A stretch of DNA of 64,000 nt from Bradyrhizobium iriomotense (GTDB lineage Bacteria > Pseudomonadota > Alphaproteobacteria > Rhizobiales > Xanthobacteraceae). The notes beneath the pieces are model-generated. The model did no database searches and had not been told where the DNA came from. It saw only the letters and a program-made list of their open reading frames with translations. Shown one piece after another: positions 17,010-25,149 of the stretch (its first letter is position 1; the number at the start of each line of letters is the position of its first letter). A program made the position numbers and the translations under genes. The DNA is taken from positions 98,052 through 162,051 of the forward strand of contig NZ_BSOW01000023.1 of assembly GCF_030160715.1 (NCBI RefSeq). The letters are read 5' to 3'.

Positions 17010-17378
17010 CTACTTCCTCACCGCCGCCGCCACGCTCACCGCCAGCCAGCTCAAGATCATCAGCGTTCCGCCGGTCGGCGCGGCGTAGGGAAACAGCGAA
17101 TGGCCCGCATATTGGCGCAAGGTGAGGTCGCCGGCGAACAGCGTCGCCGCAATCACGAAGCCGAACGCGGCGATGAGGCCAATCCCGCCGTGCAGAAGGC
17201 CGCGTGCGAGCAGCGCCGTCGTCGCCAATATGGCAGTTGCATGAAACAGCAGCATCGAGCTTGCCGTGGCGAGCCGGCTCGCTTCAGTGCCGTGGGCGGA
17301 GGCGGCCGCCAGCGCCACGCCGGCGGCGCCCATCAAACCGGCAAGCCCGATCAACAGGCGGGTCGCTTGCGGCGTCAC
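17010..17378 (-). CDS. DUF423 family membrane protein
   Basis: Small inner-membrane protein of 122 residues, unknown role. It has four hydrophobic helices and the DUF423 pattern: LLIGLAGLMGAAGVALAAASAHG at the start, FHATAILATTALL, FAGDLTLRQYAG, then SLFPYAAPTGGTLMILSWL. Its ATG overlaps the engB stop by four bases (17375-17378), so the two are probably translated together. Confidence 0.88.
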   Translation of the reverse strand: MTPQATRLLIGLAGLMGAAGVALAAASAHGTEASRLATASSMLLFHATAILATTALLARGLLHGGIGLIAAFGFVIAATLFAGDLTLRQYAGHSLFPYAAPTGGTLMILSWLAVSVAAAVRK

Positions 17379-18028
17379 GACGCCCGCTCTTCCAGCAGCC
17401 GCGCCATCGCGGCGCGCAGCTCGGCCATGCCGGTCGAAGAGCGCGAGGAGGTCGCGAGCACGTTCGGAAACGCGGCCGGGTGCTTTGCCAGCGCCGCTTC
17501 CGTCTCGGCGATGCGGTTGGCAAGCTCCGCAGCCTTCACCTGGTCGGCCTTGGTCAGCACGATCTGATAGCTGACGGCCGAGCGGTCGAGTGTCCCGAGG
17601 ATTTCAAGATCGACGTCCTTGAGGCCGTGACGTGCGTCGATCAGCACATAGACGCGCGCCAGCGAGGCGCGGCCGAGCAGGAATTTGTGGATCAGGTCAG
17701 TCCAGGATGCGACCTGCGTCTTCGGCGCTTTGGCATAGCCATAGCCGGGCATGTCGACGAGCCGCAGGCCGGTGTTGTCGGGGCCCTCGAAGAAGATCAG
17801 CTCTTGCGTCCGCCCTGGCGTGTGCGAGGTGCGCGCGAGGTTGTTGCGCCCCGTGAGCGCGTTGATCAGGCTCGACTTGCCGACATTGGAGCGCCCGGCA
17901 AAGGCGATCTCCAGCCCCGCCATCGGCGGCAGCGTTTGAATCGAGGGCGACGCCCACACGAACCGCCATTCGCGTGCGAACAGCTTTCGCCCCGCTTCGA
18001 TCAGCCTGTCGTCGATGTCGCTGGTCAT
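17375..18028 (-). CDS. engB: ribosome biogenesis GTP-binding protein YihA/YsxC (EngB)
   Basis: Essential GTPase that assists large-subunit assembly and is often linked to cell division. The 217 residues show G1 GRSNVGKSSLINAL, the switch region with TSHTPGRTQ, G3 LVDMPGYGYAKAP, and G4 LTKADQVK. Length is normal for alphaproteobacteria. It follows yidC on the same strand, across a 100-bp repeat, and overlaps the DUF423 gene. Confidence 0.96.
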   Translation of the reverse strand: MTSDIDDRLIEAGRKLFAREWRFVWASPSIQTLPPMAGLEIAFAGRSNVGKSSLINALTGRNNLARTSHTPGRTQELIFFEGPDNTGLRLVDMPGYGYAKAPKTQVASWTDLIHKFLLGRASLARVYVLIDARHGLKDVDLEILGTLDRSAVSYQIVLTKADQVKAAELANRIAETEAALAKHPAAFPNVLATSSRSSTGMAELRAAMARLLEERAS

Positions 18029-18050
18029 GCGAAGGCTCGCTGTTCCCTCA

Positions 18051-18136
18051 CGTCATTGCGAGCGAAGCGAAGCAATCCAGACTTTCTCCGCGGAAACAGT
18101 CTGGATTGCTTCGTCGCCTCGCTCCTCGCAATGACG
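18051..18136. repeat. inverted repeat between yidC and engB
   Basis: CGTCATTGCGAGCGAAGCGA and the near-complement TCGCTCCTCGCAATGACG at the other end. Inner arms CAATCCAGACT and AGTCTGGATTG also pair. This CGTCATTGCGAGCG family is abundant in many proteobacterial genomes. Confidence 0.8.
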
Positions 18137-18140
18137 AGCG

Positions 18141-19994
18141 CTACGTCGCCTTCTTCGCGAACGTTGCCTTGAGATTGTCGAACAGCTCCACCTTCACGCC
18201 GTTGCGGCGCATGATGAAGCTCTGCTGCAGCACCGAGAGCGTATTGTTCCAGGCCCAGTAGATCACGAGACCCGCCGGGAAGCCCGCCAGCATGAAGGTG
18301 AAGATCAAGGGCATCCAGTCGAAGATGATCTTCTGCGTCGGATCCGGCGGCGTCGGGTTCAGCTTCATCTGGAACCACATCGTGATGCCCATGATGATCG
18401 GCCAGACGCCGAGCGCGAGGTAGTGGCCGAACACCGGGATCGTGGTCGGATCGACCGGGATCAACCCGAACAGGTTGAACAGGTTGGTCGGATCCGGCGC
18501 CGAGAGGTCCTTGATCCAGCCAATGAAGTGCGCGTGCCGCATCTCGATGGTGACGAACAGCACCTTGTAGAGCGAGAAGAACACGGGGATCTGGATCACG
18601 ACGGGGAGACAGCCGGCGACCGGATTGATCTTCTCCTTGCGGTAGATCTCCATCATCTCCTGCTGCTGCTTCACCTTGTCGTCGGGGAAGCGCTCGCGGA
18701 GCGCCTGAAGCTGCGGCTGGATCGACTTCATCTTCGCCATCGAGGCGTAGGACTTGTTCGCCAGCGGGAAGAACAAGAGCTTCACGATCACGGTCACGAG
18801 CAGGATCGAGATGCCGAAATTGCCGAAGAAGCGGTAGAAGAAGTCCAGCCCCAGGAACATCGGCTTGGTGATGAAGTAGAACCAGCCCCAGTCGATCAAC
18901 AGATCGAAATGGTTCAGCCCCAGATCCTTGTTGTAGCCGCCGAGCCCGGCGAACGGGAACACACCGACGACACCGGCTTCCTTGGCCCCCGCAAACAGCC
19001 GCGCATTCGCCGTCGCGGTGCCGCCGATCGCAACCGTGACGGGATCGAGCAGATAATCGGTCTGGTAGGTGTGCAGATTGCCGGTAGGGTTCGACGAGAA
19101 GCGGGCCTGGAGCTGGGCATTGGTGTCGGGCAATAGCGCCGAGGCCCAGTACTTGTCGGTCATGCCGAGCCAGCCGTTGGTGGCCTTGAAGTTCACCTGC
19201 TTGGCTTCGTCGATCTTCTTGTAGGCGTATTCCTGCAAGCCGTGGTCGCCGAGATAGCCGATCAGGCCTTCATGCAGGATGTAATAGCCCGAGACCTGCG
19301 GCGTGCCGTGGCGCGAGATCAGCGCGAAGGGATAGAGCGTGACCGGCGCGTTGCCGACATTGCTCACCTCGTCCTTGACGGTGAAGAGGTAGTGGTCGTC
19401 GACCGAGATGGTGCGGCGGAAGCTGAGGCCCTCGCCATTGTCCCATTTCAGCACCACCGGCGTCGACGGCGTCAGGCTGCCGCTGCCGTCCTGCTGCCAG
19501 ATGGTCTGGGCGTCCGGCAGCTTGGCCGTCACACCCGTCGCCGGCACCCAGCCGAACTCGGCGTAATAGGGTTCCGCCGTGCCCGACGGTGAATAGAGGA
19601 TGATCGGCGGCGAACTCGGATTGACCGTTTCGCGGTACTGCACCAGCGCAAGATCGTCGATGCGTCCGCCCTTCAGCGAAACGCTGCCGGCCAGCCGCGG
19701 CGTGTCGATCTTCACGCGCGGGGCTGCGGCAATCGCAGCGTCGCGGGCAACGACCGGCTGGGCCTGCTGGTTCGCGGCCGGCGCCGCTGACGGCTGAGTC
19801 GCGCCGCCGGATTGCGGCGTGGCGCCGGGCGTCGCGGAGGCCGTCGGCTGCGGCGTGCTCTTCTGCAACTCGGCCTGCGCCTGCTGCTGCGCGCGCTGCT
19901 TCTCCATCTGCGGCACGTTGTAGAAATACTGCCAGGCGATCAGCACGAGGCCGGACAGAATGACGGCGATGATGGTGTTGCGATTGTCGGTCAT
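18141..19994 (-). CDS. yidC: membrane protein insertase YidC
   Basis: Inserts and folds inner-membrane proteins, alone or with SecYEG. The 617 residues have the N-terminal anchor (NTIIAVILSGLVLIAWQYFY), an Ala/Gln/Pro-rich linker, and a large periplasmic beta domain (about 90-350). The conserved five-helix core follows (FNFGISILLVTVIVKLLFFPLANKSY in pieces, then KINPVAGCLPVVIQIPVFFSLY and the late FPAGLVIYWAWNNTLSVLQQ). The hydrophilic groove Arg corresponds to the early core helix region. Gram-negative length. It lies in the rpmH-rnpA-yidC-engB order. Confidence 0.97.
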   Translation of the reverse strand: MTDNRNTIIAVILSGLVLIAWQYFYNVPQMEKQRAQQQAQAELQKSTPQPTASATPGATPQSGGATQPSAAPAANQQAQPVVARDAAIAAAPRVKIDTPRLAGSVSLKGGRIDDLALVQYRETVNPSSPPIILYSPSGTAEPYYAEFGWVPATGVTAKLPDAQTIWQQDGSGSLTPSTPVVLKWDNGEGLSFRRTISVDDHYLFTVKDEVSNVGNAPVTLYPFALISRHGTPQVSGYYILHEGLIGYLGDHGLQEYAYKKIDEAKQVNFKATNGWLGMTDKYWASALLPDTNAQLQARFSSNPTGNLHTYQTDYLLDPVTVAIGGTATANARLFAGAKEAGVVGVFPFAGLGGYNKDLGLNHFDLLIDWGWFYFITKPMFLGLDFFYRFFGNFGISILLVTVIVKLLFFPLANKSYASMAKMKSIQPQLQALRERFPDDKVKQQQEMMEIYRKEKINPVAGCLPVVIQIPVFFSLYKVLFVTIEMRHAHFIGWIKDLSAPDPTNLFNLFGLIPVDPTTIPVFGHYLALGVWPIIMGITMWFQMKLNPTPPDPTQKIIFDWMPLIFTFMLAGFPAGLVIYWAWNNTLSVLQQSFIMRRNGVKVELFDNLKATFAKKAT

Positions 19995-20010
19995 CTCTTC
20001 TGTCTCGTCA

Positions 20011-20388
20011 TCAATCCGGTTTGCGGCCCGCGGCTGCGGGCGTCTGCCCGCGTCCCTTCGTCGCCGGCCGCTGCGATTGGGCGAACGCCGCGCGGAGGTC
20101 GTCGAGCATGACCGCGAAGTCGCGCGTGAGCGCGTCCCTGCGGCCGACTAGCACATAATCATGGTGGGGGTGCATCGACACCGGGTCGCAGCGCTTCACC
20201 AGTTCGCGAAGCCTGCGCCGGATGCGATTGCGCTCGGTGGCGGTGCCGTTTTTCTTGGTAACGGTAAAGCCGACCCGGATCGGGCCGTCGTCATCGCGGC
20301 GACGGCTTTGCAGGACGAACGCGGGCCTGTTCACCCGCGCGCCATTGGCAACGGCGAGGAAATCCGCCCGCTGCCTCAGCCGATCCAT
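20011..20388 (-). CDS. rnpA: ribonuclease P protein component
   Basis: Protein subunit that helps the RNase P RNA trim tRNA 5' leaders. The 125 residues begin MDRLRQRADFLAVANG and include the central RNR box (GTATERNRIRRRLREL) and RDALTRDFAVMLDDL. The C-terminal tail is Arg/Gln/Ala-rich. The frame extends upstream to 20664 through rpmH, but that part has no RnpA character, so the ATG at 20388 is used. It lies 29 bases after rpmH. Confidence 0.95.
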   Translation of the reverse strand: MDRLRQRADFLAVANGARVNRPAFVLQSRRRDDDGPIRVGFTVTKKNGTATERNRIRRRLRELVKRCDPVSMHPHHDYVLVGRRDALTRDFAVMLDDLRAAFAQSQRPATKGRGQTPAAAGRKPD

Positions 20389-20417
20389 GATGAAATCCCA
20401 AAAAGGGCCAGTCCGGC

Positions 20418-20552
20418 TCAGGCGCTCAGACGTTTGCGGCCGCGGGCGCGGCGGGCGGCGAGGACCTTGCGGCCGCCGGCGGTGGCGAGGCGGGCACGGA
20501 AGCCGTGACGGCGCTTGCGCACCAGTTTGCTGGGTTGATAAGTCCGCTTCAC
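20418..20552 (-). CDS. rpmH: 50S ribosomal protein L34
   Basis: The 44-residue protein reads (V/M)KRTYQPSKLVRKRRHGFRAR... and ends in RRARGRKRLSA, the full L34 signature. Start is GTG at 20552; an in-frame ATG at 20621 would add 23 non-conserved residues. First gene of the conserved leftward block, with a good promoter at 20693-20721. Confidence 0.96.
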   Translation of the reverse strand: MKRTYQPSKLVRKRRHGFRARLATAGGRKVLAARRARGRKRLSA

Positions 20553-20692
20553 GGGTTGTTCTCCGCTGACCGGGCAATTTGCCTTTGGAATTGATGGATA
20601 CGTCCGAAAGATGCGGCCCAAAACGGGCCCTTTCCGGCCCCAAAAGAGCCGCTCCCGGTGTCACTCCGGGTCATCGCGGACAATTCGCGCGG

Positions 20693-20721
20693 CTTATAAG
20701 GGAGCGTCCCCTCTTCGTCAA
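20693..20721 (-). promoter_or_regulatory. sigma70-type promoter for rpmH-rnpA
   Basis: On the minus strand: TTGACG (20721-20716), a 17-base spacer and TATAAG (20698-20693). It lies 141 bases before the rpmH GTG. The remaining sequence between rpmH and the histidine kinase gene holds no other gene I can see. Confidence 0.75.
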
Positions 20722-20901
20722 CGCCGCGTGGCGGGTCCAATTGGCGAATATCGCTGTTTCCGCGGGGTTTTTGCCGGTGGAGGTAGCGACTCGCCGTTTC
20801 TGCGCTTACATCCTACCTCGGCAGATTAGCGATCCGTAATTTGACCGGCCCCGGTAGCAGGTCGCATCCTCCACAAGTCGAGGCCAACGAAGGCGAAATT
20901 C

Positions 20902-22401
20902 GTGTCAGCGACAGACCTTCAGCCGACTCAAGACCTTGAGCCGCCGGAGCGGGGGCCGACTCGGCCGCCTGCGCCGCGCCGGCTCGGCCTGTCGGGCAAG
21001 CTTCTGTTGCTCACCATTCCCCTGGTGATGATCGCGGCAAGCCTGCTCTACGTTCCCGCGATCGCCAACTTCTGGGTCAACCGGCTCAACGACCGCGTCG
21101 CCGCGGCAAACACCGCGGCGCTGGTGCTCGACGCCGCGCCGCTCGGCATGGTCCCGGACTCGCTGTCGCGGCAGATCCTCAGGAGCATCAACGCCCGCGC
21201 GGTGGCGATCAAGATGGGCCAGCAGCGCCGCCTGCTCGCCAGCGCCGACCTGCCGGCCGCGATCGAGCACGACATCGACCTGCGCGAGATGACGGCGTGG
21301 CACGCGATCACCGGCTCCTTCCAGATGATGCTGGAGACCGGCAACCAGGCCATCCGCATTGTCGGCCCGTCGGTCGGCAATGCGCAGTTCATCGAGGTCG
21401 TCACCGACGAATTGCCGCTGCGGCAGGCAATGTACCGCTTCTCCCGCAACGTCGTGGTGGTCGCGCTGATCATCGCGGTGCTGACCGCGGGCCTCGTCTA
21501 TCTCGCGCTTCATTATCTGTTCGTGCGGCCGATGCGGCGGCTGACCGCGAGCCTGGTCGGCTTCCATGAAAACCCGGAGAGTTCGGCGGGGATCATCGTG
21601 CCGAGCCAACGCGGCGACGAGATCGGGGTTGCCGAGCGCGAGCTGTCGGACATGCAGCGCGACCTGATGTCGATGCTGCATCAGAAGAGCCGGCTCGCAG
21701 CCCTTGGCCTTGCCGTCTCCAAGATCAACCACGATTTGCGCAACCTGCTGGCCTCGGCGCAGCTCCTGTCCGACCAGCTTGCGAGCGTGCCCGACCCGCG
21801 GGTGCAGCGCTTTGCGCCAAAGCTCGTGCGCTCGCTCGAGCGCGCCATCGCCTTCTGCCAGTCGACCCTGTCCTACGGCCGCGCCCAGGAGGCCGCGCCC
21901 GATCGCCGCCTGATCCTGATCGAGCCGGTGGTCCTGGAGGTGCGCGAGACCGCGGGCCTCGCCTCCGATGCCTCGATCACCTGGGTCGCCGCGATCGAGC
22001 GCGGGCTGTCGATCGATGCCGACCCCGATCAGCTGTTCCGCGTGCTGCTCAACCTCGTCCGCAACGCGGCGCAGGCGCTGGAAACCCACGCCGCGAGCGC
22101 AGTCGGCCCGCAGCAGATCCGGATCACGGGCAAGCGCGAGGGCGCGGTCGCGATTCTCGAGGTTTCCGACACCGGCCCCGGCGTGCCGGCAAAGACCCGG
22201 GAGCACCTGTTCGAGGCGTTCCAGACCTCGGGCCGCCCCGGCGGCAGCGGGCTTGGGCTGGCGATCGCCGCCGAACTCGTCCGCGCCCATGGCGGCGACA
22301 TTCACCTCGTCGAAGGCACCATCGGCGCCACCTTCCGGATCGTGATCCCCGACCGCCCCGTGGAACTCCTCTCCATCCGCAACGAGCGGGCGAGGGCGTA
22401 A
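20902..22401 (+). CDS. sensor histidine kinase (HAMP, HisKA, HATPase)
   Basis: Membrane histidine kinase of unknown signal, 499 residues. Membrane segment 1 is at about 34-54 (LLLLTIPLVMIAASLLYVPA), a short periplasmic domain follows, and membrane segment 2 is at about 185-210 (VVVVALIIAVLTAGLVYLAL). HAMP comes next, then a HisKA-like H-box with the phospho-acceptor at about His277 (SKINHDLRNLLASAQ). The ATPase domain has the N box LLNLVRNAAQAL, G1 DTGPGVP and G2 GGSGLGLAIA. The start is GTG. No response regulator is adjacent, so it is an orphan here. Confidence 0.9.
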   Translation: MSATDLQPTQDLEPPERGPTRPPAPRRLGLSGKLLLLTIPLVMIAASLLYVPAIANFWVNRLNDRVAAANTAALVLDAAPLGMVPDSLSRQILRSINARAVAIKMGQQRRLLASADLPAAIEHDIDLREMTAWHAITGSFQMMLETGNQAIRIVGPSVGNAQFIEVVTDELPLRQAMYRFSRNVVVVALIIAVLTAGLVYLALHYLFVRPMRRLTASLVGFHENPESSAGIIVPSQRGDEIGVAERELSDMQRDLMSMLHQKSRLAALGLAVSKINHDLRNLLASAQLLSDQLASVPDPRVQRFAPKLVRSLERAIAFCQSTLSYGRAQEAAPDRRLILIEPVVLEVRETAGLASDASITWVAAIERGLSIDADPDQLFRVLLNLVRNAAQALETHAASAVGPQQIRITGKREGAVAILEVSDTGPGVPAKTREHLFEAFQTSGRPGGSGLGLAIAAELVRAHGGDIHLVEGTIGATFRIVIPDRPVELLSIRNERARA

Positions 22402-22450
22402 GGTCGGCCAGAGGCCGACCGGGCCGGGGGCGGCGCAAAGCATAAATCGG

Positions 22451-22588
22451 CGTCATTCCGGGATGGCCCCACCGGGGTCCGGCCTTCGGCCGGCCCGATG
22501 ACGGGCTCAGGGCCAGGCCCGGAATCCATAACCCCGGCTCGTGGTTATGGATTCCGGGCCCGCGCCTTCGTCGCGCCCCGGAATGACG
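22451..22588. repeat. imperfect inverted repeat after the histidine kinase gene
   Basis: CGTCATTCCGGGATGGCCCC at the left pairs with CGCGCCCCGGAATGACG at the right. The inner arms GGAATCCATAACC and GGTTATGGATTCC are perfect complements. Confidence 0.75.
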
Positions 22589-22738
22589 GTGCGGAATGCG
22601 CAAATGCCCTAAATACCGCCTACCCAGACCTTGCCAATCGGGACAAGAGCGGTTAGTCAGAGCGCTCTTTCGCACCCCCTCCGGCTCCGTCCGGTGGCTG
22701 CGTGCGGGCTCTGCCCGCACAGCTGTTTCGCGAAACAC

Positions 22739-22815
22739 GCGCCCGTAGCTCAGCTGGATAGAGCATCAGACTACGAATCTGAGGGTCGGACGTTCGAATC
22801 GTTCCGGGCGCGCCA
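22739..22815 (+). tRNA. tRNA-Arg (anticodon ACG)
   Basis: 77 bases with a paired acceptor stem GCGCCCG/CGGGCGC and encoded CCA end. D-arm is GCTC...GAGC, anticodon loop CTACGAA gives ACG, and the T-arm carries GTTCGAAT. It marks the left edge of the accessory region and is a plausible integration site, though no matching attachment repeat was found on the right. Confidence 0.95.
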
Positions 22816-22861
22816 GCTATCTCCTTCATATATCATCGATTTCCCGAGCAGCCTGAAATCG

Positions 22862-22912
22862 CCCCAGACTAAAATTGCGGTCTAGTCTGGGTTTTAGTCT
22901 GGGGATTTTTTT
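22862..22912 (+). terminator. Rho-independent terminator of tRNA-Arg
   Basis: CCCCAGACTAAAA pairs perfectly with TTTTAGTCTGGGG across a 17-base loop and is followed by ATTTTTTT. It lies 46 bases after the tRNA. Confidence 0.85.
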
Positions 22913-23551
22913 CGAACGTGAAGCCTCCCTGATGTGGTCTCGGCTTGTTGCTGAGATGCGTACCGAATTTTGCGACCGGCTTGACCACATCGCCGAGGCA
23001 AGCAAACACACTGCTGCCTAAGGTTCGAAGCTCAATCGTCCGAGCTCCCGATCTCGCAGCGCTTCGATCTTGGCGGAATCTCGGCGCCGTCTAGTCTCTT
23101 CGAGGAGCGGAGCGGCCAATGACTCGGTCGGTTCGATTTCATGACCGCAATTCGCGTCGCGACTAGCGCAGGAGCTCTGTAGTTGGATACGCCGGACGAG
23201 GGAAACCGTATCGTGGGTTCGAATCCCTCCCTCTCCGCGAGATCCTCTGCGCCATCATCGAGATACCGCGCACAGACCCATTGGTCCAGGTCGACCACGT
23301 GCGCGTCGTAGATTTGGATACTGGGCGGACAAATCGGACAATCTGCGCGATAAGAGTGGTCTATGATCTTTTGCGATCTTGCACGTCTGAGTTCGCTGAC
23401 ACGAAATTGAGTTGGCTGTTTGCCTCCGAGAAACGATTTCGCGCACATAAAGCGCTTCGCGATGGGCCGACATGCTGGACTAGCCGCTCTTGGCGCACAA
23501 ATCGGACTCCGGGGCCGGAGCCGATGAATTTGGCTTTCAGCGGAGCGGGCC
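22913..23551. other. decayed accessory DNA without an intact gene
   Basis: A short plus-strand coding-like tail ends at about 23021 (…SRLVAEMRTEFCDRLDHIAEA...), perhaps the end of a lost gene. Frames further on are not recognisable. The minus-strand frame containing AEREGFEP is only a tRNA 3' end read as protein. Confidence 0.5.
23211..23238 (+). other. fragment resembling the 3' end of tRNA-Ser (attachment-site-like)
   Basis: TCGTGGGTTCGAATCCC followed by TCCCTCTCCGC matches the T-arm and acceptor end of a serine tRNA, with no 5' half. Such 3' fragments are typical scars left by integrative elements. The parent tRNA-Ser is not in the window. Confidence 0.5.
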
Positions 23552-23968
23552 TTATTGACTTTGAAATCGCCGCCAGGCGCCGGGACTGTTACCCGTCGAC
23601 TCGGAGAATACGCGTGTGAAGTGGCTCTGGTCGCAAAAGCCAGTTGCATTGACGATTTCGACAAGCGAACGTCGCGAGTTCGATAGCAGGGACTTGGCTT
23701 TTTCAATCCGTCGCTGGCGCAGTGAGCGATTCGGTGGCATGCTCATTTATTGCCCAAAGGCACGGGAAAAGTGACCGGGCGACAAACTGCACTTGTCGGC
23801 CATGTCGGCCAGCGGAAGGCTGCCGTCGAGATTCTCGCTCAACAACTCGGTTGCTCGCTTCTGTTGCCAGCAGGCGAGTCCTCCACGATGCCTGACGGCC
23901 GGTTGATCAACGCCGGCATAGTCGTTCATCAGGTGCGCGGCGGCAGCGCGCAAGATCACACCCGGCAT
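23552..23968 (-). pseudogene. AraC family regulator broken by an in-frame stop
   Basis: Two adjacent minus-strand frames are the same reading frame separated by one TAA (23747-23749). The upstream part ends ...LADMADKCSLSPGHFSRAFGQ and the downstream part starts MSMPPNRSLRQRRIEKAKSL. Together they form a normal AraC-type double helix-turn-helix ending SHFTRVFSESTGNSPGAWRR. The N-terminal side (MPGVILRAAAAHLMNDYAG...) is short for the family and may also be truncated. Confidence 0.75.
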
Positions 23969-24122
23969 CGTTGTCCCGACAGCCCAGGCTTCGCTCGCGC
24001 GCGATGATCCTCAGAACCCTCACCACGATCACCTCCGTCGCCGGCTTCTCTCGTCCGGTTTTGCTTCTCGGTTTGAAGCGCCAGGAGATGGCTTTCTGAA
24101 CGTTTCCCCTGCCGCGGTGGCA

Positions 24123-24170
24123 TATTACGGCTGCAGTCGTTTCGCGCCTCCAGAACATCCGTTCGTAATC
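24123..24170 (+). promoter_or_regulatory. candidate regulator site (motif copy d)
   Basis: ATTACGGCTGCAGTC (first half GCAGTC at 24133-24138) and CGTAATC (second half GTAATC at 24165-24170), 32 bp apart. It ends 84 bp before the small secreted protein gene at 24254 and lies in its divergent region with the broken AraC gene. Confidence 0.45.
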
Positions 24171-24253
24171 TCACCTTCGCAAGGTGAGCACCTCAGAACA
24201 TACGTCGGCAGCGTCGCAAATGGCGACGCGCGCAGATTTCGGGAGAGGTGAAC

Positions 24254-24535
24254 ATGCGAAACCTGATCAAGACCGTGGCAGTGCTGGCTTTACTAGGCAG
24301 TCGCGGAGCCATCGCGCAGACGGTGGGAACTGCGAGATCATCCGCGGGATCCTTCACCGCTGCGACCGCACCCTTTTCACTGACGCAAGACGAGCGATTG
24401 ATCGGCCGGGCGCCGATTGGGCACCGCCAACCGCGCGTGCGCGATGTGCCGTCGGAGATTCCCGGTGATCTCGAGCGCCTCACCGAGGAGGATGCCGCCG
24501 TCGATCGCAGGATCATCATATGCCGCGGCTGCTGA
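24254..24535 (+). CDS. small secreted hypothetical protein
   Basis: A 93-residue protein with a Sec signal peptide (MRNLIKTVAVLALLGSRGAIAQ, cleavage after AIA). The mature part is Ser/Thr/Ala-rich, then basic (LIGRAPIGHRQPRVRDVPSEIPGD). It ends IIICRGC. GGGAGAGG lies upstream of the ATG at 24254; a GTG at 24248 is possible. The C-terminal IPGDLERLTEEDAAVDRRI is like many short exported rhizobial proteins of no known role. It may be under the motif at 24123. Confidence 0.6.
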   Translation: MRNLIKTVAVLALLGSRGAIAQTVGTARSSAGSFTAATAPFSLTQDERLIGRAPIGHRQPRVRDVPSEIPGDLERLTEEDAAVDRRIIICRGC

Positions 24536-24582
24536 AATGATGATGGCGAACAACTGAACGTACGCGGGCAGCAAGTCACCTG

Positions 24583-25005
24583 GAATGACGACGGCGGACG
24601 ACGGGAATCCGTTCTCGTCCGCCAGCTAGGCAGCAGCGAGAGATTCTTCCATCTCTACTCGCTCGCCTTTCCCGTGCATTTGCCTTGTTGAGGAAATCGA
24701 AGGAGCGTTGGAATCGGCCAGGCTCGCAGCGGCGCTCGAAGAGGCTCGCAGGCGGCATCCCGCGCTACGGGTCCGCATCGTAGACGATGCAGAGACAGGA
24801 CCGGCGTTCTCGAGCCAGCTGCAGACTGGGGCGCTGTTGTGGAGTGGGAGTTGAGTCGGCCATTCGATGCTGCTCGGGGCCGCTCATGTGAGCAACGGCC
24901 GTGCGGACTGCTGATGGCGCGTCGGTTTTCCTGACGTTTCATCAAACTCACGCTTTGCTGCTGCCTTCTCTTGCCGAGCGCGCGGTCGCGCCGGCTTCGC
25001 AAAGC
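24583..25005 (+). pseudogene. decayed condensation-domain (NRPS C / PapA-like acyltransferase) gene
   Basis: No single long frame, but consecutive pieces in different plus frames read as the N-terminal half of a condensation-type acyltransferase. They are MTTADDGNPFSS, then RQLGSSERFFHLYSLAFPVH, then VEEIEGALESARLAAALE with RRRHPALRVRIVDDAETGPAF, then VEWELSRPFDAARGR, then TADGASVFLTFHQTHA. The last stands where the HHxxxDG catalytic motif is expected (HQTHALL, so mutated). At least four frameshifts are needed. It lies directly before the glycosyltransferase, suggesting a former acylated-glycolipid or similar pathway. The identification is by eye. Confidence 0.6.
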
Positions 25006-25011
25006 CATCAG

Positions 25012-25060
25012 CATTGCAGTCGTAACCATTTCGCGAGCCCTTAGAAGTCGCGGCGTAACC
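25012..25060 (+). promoter_or_regulatory. candidate regulator site (motif copy e)
   Basis: CATTGCAGTCGTAACC (first GTAACC at 25022-25027) and GGCGTAACCGC (second GTAACC at 25055-25060), 33 bp apart. It ends 90 bp before the glycosyltransferase start. Both half-sites match copy a exactly. Confidence 0.55.
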
Positions 25061-25149
25061 GCGAGGTACCAACCTATGCGCTGTACGAGCCGCCCCTTCG
25101 GACGCCTCCGAACGGGCGGTTGGTTTCACCAACGAGAGTGACAGGTCAT

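Noticed and set aside
23032..23706. 224-residue minus-strand frame with AEREGFEP
   Set aside because: The peptide is the reverse reading of a tRNA-Ser 3' end, a common false protein; the rest has no family.
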